From Oscillospiraceae bacterium (GTDB lineage Bacteria; Bacillota; Clostridia; Oscillospirales; SIG627), in the NCBI GenBank assembly GCA_015064635.1, contig SVRV01000001.1:62001-126000 (forward strand): DNA of 64,000 nt. Direction: 5' to 3'. Positions 60,003 through 64,000 of the stretch are shown here, one piece after another. The notes below the pieces were generated by a model, which made no database searches, had not been told where the DNA came from, and saw only the letters and a list, made by a program, of their open reading frames with translations. The position numbers and the translations under genes were made by a program. The stretch's first letter is position 1, and the number at the start of each line of letters is the position of its first letter.

Positions 60003-60961
60003 TGAACATTACTGTAATATCACCCGGTCCTCTTTCAACCGTTCAGGATGCGGGACGTTTCGGATATATGAATACAGGCTTTTCTCCCGGCGGTGCCATG
60101 GATACTTACTCCATGAGAATTGCAAATCTGCTGGTTGGCAATGCACCCGAGGACGGTGTGATTGAAATGACGCTCATGGGAATGAGTGTAAGCTTTGACG
60201 GCACCTCGGTCATTGCTTTAACAGGTGCCGATATGTCGCCCAAACTCAACGGAGCCGAAATTCCAATGTATACTGCCGTTGAGGTAAAAAACGGCGATAC
60301 TCTCTCTCTTGGCTTTTCCACTGTGGGTATGCGCACATATCTGGCTGTTGCGGGAGGCTTTGACCTTCCCCTTGTAATGGGAAGCATGTCAACAAATCTC
60401 AAATGTGCCATAGGTGGCTTTAACGGGCGAAAGCTTCAGGCGGGAGATGTGATTCCCCTTCGACACTCAATTTCTCTTTCGGTTATCGGAAGAAGAAGTG
60501 TTACACCTAAAAACGATTATAAAAATGAAATAAAGCTGAGAGTAATTCTCGGTCCGCAGGACGATTATTTTACAGATAGCGGAATTAAAGACTTTCTGTC
60601 CTCCGAATACAAAGTTTCGGGGAAATCCGACCGCATGGGAATAAGACTTGAAGGAGAAGCTGTGGAAAACAAAAACGGCGTGGACATAATCTCCGACGGA
60701 ATTGCAACCGGCTCTGTACAAATTCCGTCCTCCGGTACACCTATTATCATGATGGCAGACCGACAGACGACGGGCGGATATGCAAAAATCGCCACAGTCA
60801 TTTCGTCCGACTTAAAGCTTATTGCTCAAGCTCGTGCAGGTGACAGAATAAAATTTGAGGCAGTAAATGAAAAGACGGCACTGAAAGCCATAAGAAAAGA
60901 AAAAAGAGAGCTTGCTTTCATGCAGTACAGATTTAATTTTGCAATATACAAGGAGAAATAA
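59999..60961 (+). CDS. pxpC: 5-oxoprolinase subunit PxpC (KipA family)
   Basis: ITVISPGPLSTVQDAGRFGYMNTGFSPGGAMDTYSMRIANLLVGN..SSGTPIIMMADRQTTGGYAKIATV. Confidence 0.94.
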   Translation: MMNITVISPGPLSTVQDAGRFGYMNTGFSPGGAMDTYSMRIANLLVGNAPEDGVIEMTLMGMSVSFDGTSVIALTGADMSPKLNGAEIPMYTAVEVKNGDTLSLGFSTVGMRTYLAVAGGFDLPLVMGSMSTNLKCAIGGFNGRKLQAGDVIPLRHSISLSVIGRRSVTPKNDYKNEIKLRVILGPQDDYFTDSGIKDFLSSEYKVSGKSDRMGIRLEGEAVENKNGVDIISDGIATGSVQIPSSGTPIIMMADRQTTGGYAKIATVISSDLKLIAQARAGDRIKFEAVNEKTALKAIRKEKRELAFMQYRFNFAIYKEK

Positions 60962-60962
60962 A

Positions 60963-61748
60963 ATGAACTATTCAAATGCATCTCCAAAAGAAGTGAGACA
61001 GCTTATCCGCGAGGGTAAGATAACCACACAGACCTCGGGAATGTGCGACGGCTTCGCTCAGGGAAACCTTCTCATCATCCCCAAGGAGCACGCATACGAT
61101 TTTCTGCTCTTCACCCAGCGTAACCCCAAGCCCTGCCCCATACTTGAGGTAGGAGACGTGGGAAGCCGTCTTGTCAAGACTATGGCGGATAACGCAGATA
61201 TTGCCACCGACATTCCCAAATACAGACTGTGGGAGTACGGCAAATTGGTTGACGAGTACACCGATATTTCACACCTTTGGCGTGACGATTTCGTGTATTT
61301 CCTGATTGGCTGCTCTTTCTCCTTTGAGGGTGAGCTTCTTGCCTCGGATGTGCCTGTTCGTCACATTGAGGAGGGTAGAAACGTACCCATGTACATGACG
61401 AATATTCCTTGCGTACCCGCAGGTATTTTCCACGGAAACGTTGTGGTAAGCATGAGACCCATGCCCGCCGACCAGGTAATAAAGGCGGTAAGTATTACCT
61501 CATCCATGCCCCGTGTACACGGTGCACCAATACACATCGGTGACCCCGAAAAGATAGGTATAAAGGACATAAACAAGCCGGATTTCGGTGATTCCGTCAC
61601 AATAAAGGACGGAGAGATACCGGTGTTCTGGTGCTGCGGTGTTACTCCCCAGTCGGCAGTGATGAGCACAAAGCCGCCAATTGCAATAACTCATTCACCC
61701 GGTCACATGTTCATCACCGACGTTAAGAATTCTCTGTTGAAGGATTGA
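60963..61748 (+). CDS. DUF1445 (PF07286-type, D-glutamate cyclase / putative hydro-lyase) protein
   Basis: TSGMCDGFAQGNLLIIPKEHAYDFLLFTQRNPKPCPILEVGD..FLIGCSFSFEGELL..VFWCCGVTPQSAVMSTKPPIAITHSPGHMFITD. Confidence 0.92.
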   Translation: MNYSNASPKEVRQLIREGKITTQTSGMCDGFAQGNLLIIPKEHAYDFLLFTQRNPKPCPILEVGDVGSRLVKTMADNADIATDIPKYRLWEYGKLVDEYTDISHLWRDDFVYFLIGCSFSFEGELLASDVPVRHIEEGRNVPMYMTNIPCVPAGIFHGNVVVSMRPMPADQVIKAVSITSSMPRVHGAPIHIGDPEKIGIKDINKPDFGDSVTIKDGEIPVFWCCGVTPQSAVMSTKPPIAITHSPGHMFITDVKNSLLKD

Positions 61749-61760
61749 TTTATTTATAAC

Positions 61761-61903
61761 AGGGCGCTGCCCTGTACCCGCTTAAGACCTTTTTGTAAAA
61801 AGGTCTTAAGAATTCCAAAAATTTTTATTTTTTATATTTTATTATTTAATTTTGTTTTTAGGGAGAGCCCGAGAGGGGGCTTTTTTCAAAAAAGCCTTCT
61901 CTC
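61761..61903. repeat. Palindromic repeat-like insertion inside the pxp cluster
   Basis: cagggcgctgccctg; cttaagaccttttt-gt-aaaaaggtcttaag (61781-61810); gagagggggcttttttcaaaaaagccttctctc (61871-61903). Confidence 0.7.
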
Positions 61904-61918
61904 GGTATAATAAAAACC

Positions 61919-62677
61919 ATGTACAAAATAGACTTGAACAGCGACCTTGGTGAAAGCTTCGGCGCTTATAAAATCGGAAGGGACTCCGAAATAGTCCCCC
62001 TTGTATCCTCGGCGAATATAGCCTGCGGTTTTCACGCAGGAGACCCTACGGTAATGGCAAAAACAGTAAAGCTTTGTCGTGAAAGCGGTACGGCAGTAGG
62101 TGCTCATCCCGGCTTTGATGACCTTCAGGGCTTTGGAAGAAGAAATATGGCAATAACCCCCGATGAGGCGGCTGCAATAATAACGTATCAGATAGGTGCA
62201 CTTGATGCTTTTTGCAAATCAAACGGATTGAAAATGCAACATGTAAAGCCTCACGGGGCACTTTACAATATGGCGGCTAAAGACGCGAGTCTCTCTGATG
62301 CCATATGTCGTGCAATTTATAAGTACGAACCCTCTCTTATTCTCATGGGACTGGCAAACAGCGAGATGATAAAGTCGGCTGTAAAAATAGGACTCCCCTA
62401 CGCTTCTGAGGTGTTTGCTGACCGTGCTTATGAGGATGACGGAACACTTGTTGCAAGAAGTAAACCCCGTGCCATGATAGAGGACGAGGACGAAGCGGTT
62501 GAACGTGTAATTACCATGATAAAAACACACACCGTTAAAACAATCAGCGGTAAAACGATTGAAATAACACCCGACTCGGTTTGTGTCCACGGAGACAGCG
62601 AAAAAGCACTCGCTTTTGTGGAAAAGATAAGAAAAGCACTGACCGAAGAAGGCATTGAGATAAAGGGGCCCAGATAA
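61919..62677 (+). CDS. pxpA: 5-oxoprolinase subunit PxpA (LamB/YcsF family)
   Basis: [60 protein letters not shown]. Confidence 0.95.
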   Translation: MYKIDLNSDLGESFGAYKIGRDSEIVPLVSSANIACGFHAGDPTVMAKTVKLCRESGTAVGAHPGFDDLQGFGRRNMAITPDEAAAIITYQIGALDAFCKSNGLKMQHVKPHGALYNMAAKDASLSDAICRAIYKYEPSLILMGLANSEMIKSAVKIGLPYASEVFADRAYEDDGTLVARSKPRAMIEDEDEAVERVITMIKTHTVKTISGKTIEITPDSVCVHGDSEKALAFVEKIRKALTEEGIEIKGPR

Positions 62678-62678
62678 A

Positions 62679-63983
62679 ATGAACAGTACACCAAGAATAG
62701 TATTGCCCGATAAGTGGAGCGCTGTAGCCGGAGACACTCTTCAACTCTTTTACAGAGGAATGATAGAGCATCCGTTCCCCTATATTTACAATATAGAATT
62801 TCTTTGTGATATGGGAAAGAATACCCCTCGTTATTTCGAGGTCACTCCCACCTCGGAACAGATTGGTTTGCATCCCGTGACCTTAAATCTTCGTGACTGT
62901 GATGATAAGATTATAGCATCTGCGACCTCTGTAATTGAGGTGCATCCAGCTCACGTGTCACCAATAAAAAACAAAAACGTTCTTTGTGTGGGCGACAGCC
63001 TTACCTCGGGTGGTATATGGTGCGATGAGCTTAACAGAAGGCTCACAGAAACCGACGGCACTCCAAAAGGTGACGGACTTGAAAACATCATCTTTATCGG
63101 CACAAAGAAAAGAGGCAAAACAGGCTTTGAAGGCTACGGCGGATGGACGTGGGAGTCTTATCTCATTCCCCCTCCTGCCATTGCAAATGAAATGATGATA
63201 TATTCCGACCATAACAAAAACGACAATGACCAACACAGCTTGTGGAAGGATGAAAACGGCGGTATATGGAAGCTTGAAACCATACTTGAGGGAAAAATCA
63301 AGCTGATACGCCAACAGCCCTTTGCCGACATTATTCCGAAATCGGGCACTTTGCACCATATGTCAAACGCTGTAAATTCCGAGCCTATCGTGTATACAGA
63401 TGCACAATCGACCATAAGAAATCCCTTCTGGGATACAGAAAGCGGTAAGGTTTCTTTTAAGTCCTACTGTGAGAGAAACGGATTTGAAGGCATTGACATC
63501 ATGTGTACACTTCTCACTTGGAACGGTGGCGGATGCTACCTTGAAGAAGGCGGAAAAGACAGAATCAACCGTCAGGTGGAGCTTGCGAAGAAATTTCTTC
63601 GTATTTTCCACATCGAGTATCCCGATGCAAAGGTGCTCATGATGGGAATTCAGCTCCCCGGCCTTAACGGAGGCTGCGGTGCAAGCTACGGTGCGGGTAT
63701 CGGTCCAATGAGCAACTACGCAAACTCATACGCACTCTGTCGTTATGTTTTGGAAATGAACATTGCATATCAGGCACTTGCAAACCTTGAAGAGTTCTCG
63801 GGATATGTGGAATTCGTGAATATTTCCGCACAGTTCGACAGTGAAAACAATATGCCCGAAGCGGATAAGCCCGTAAATCTCCGAAACACCAAAACCGAAA
63901 AGGTTGGAACAAACGGAGTTCACCCCACCACCGAGGGCTACTATCAGATAGCCGATGCGGTATACAGAAGTATAAAGCTGTAA
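62679..63983 (+). CDS. SGNH/GDSL hydrolase
   Basis: KNVLCVGDSLTSGGIWCDELNRRL; GVHPTTEGYYQIADAVY. Confidence 0.85.
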   Translation: MNSTPRIVLPDKWSAVAGDTLQLFYRGMIEHPFPYIYNIEFLCDMGKNTPRYFEVTPTSEQIGLHPVTLNLRDCDDKIIASATSVIEVHPAHVSPIKNKNVLCVGDSLTSGGIWCDELNRRLTETDGTPKGDGLENIIFIGTKKRGKTGFEGYGGWTWESYLIPPPAIANEMMIYSDHNKNDNDQHSLWKDENGGIWKLETILEGKIKLIRQQPFADIIPKSGTLHHMSNAVNSEPIVYTDAQSTIRNPFWDTESGKVSFKSYCERNGFEGIDIMCTLLTWNGGGCYLEEGGKDRINRQVELAKKFLRIFHIEYPDAKVLMMGIQLPGLNGGCGASYGAGIGPMSNYANSYALCRYVLEMNIAYQALANLEEFSGYVEFVNISAQFDSENNMPEADKPVNLRNTKTEKVGTNGVHPTTEGYYQIADAVYRSIKL

Positions 63984-64000
63984 TAAAATTTTGAGGCTGT

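Overview
64 kb window of a low/mid-GC, probably spore-forming Firmicutes (Clostridia-type) chromosome; the taxonomic guess rests on SpoIIE and general gene style. No rRNA, CRISPR array, integrase, transposase or phage genes were seen. Main blocks: (a) truncated lipoprotein, large carbohydrate-active-like protein, SpoIIE; (b) LysR regulator, GNAT-like protein and a tandem pair of creatininase-family proteins, one lacking the catalytic motifs; (c) minus-strand dlt-like operon (adenylation protein, carrier protein, MBOAT, SGNH/DltD-like) that also carries an Asp/Glu racemase, a transglutaminase-like protein and a lipoprotein; (d) core translation operon rimP-nusA-ylxR-ylxQ-infB-rbfA-nrnA-truB; (e) tRNA-Pro followed by three tandem 202-bp hairpin-rich repeats and a small accessory islet (four-helix-bundle protein, AraC, MATE) ending at a tRNA 3'-end remnant; (f) TetM-like GTPase fused to a YacP/Rae1-like NYN nuclease domain; (g) carbohydrate genes (uxuA, GH2, GPH transporter, DUF5107, GH, GH39, GH36, epimerase); (h) D-glutamate/5-oxoproline cluster (DUF4392, pxpB, pxpC, DUF1445, pxpA). 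Best candidates for undescribed biology: the dlt-like operon with racemase and transglutaminase, the hairpin arrays with TTCAC spacers, the ~280-nt structured element after spoIIE, the GTPase-NYN fusion, and the creatininase/pseudo-creatininase pair. All family calls are by eye from protein motifs; no database search was run.
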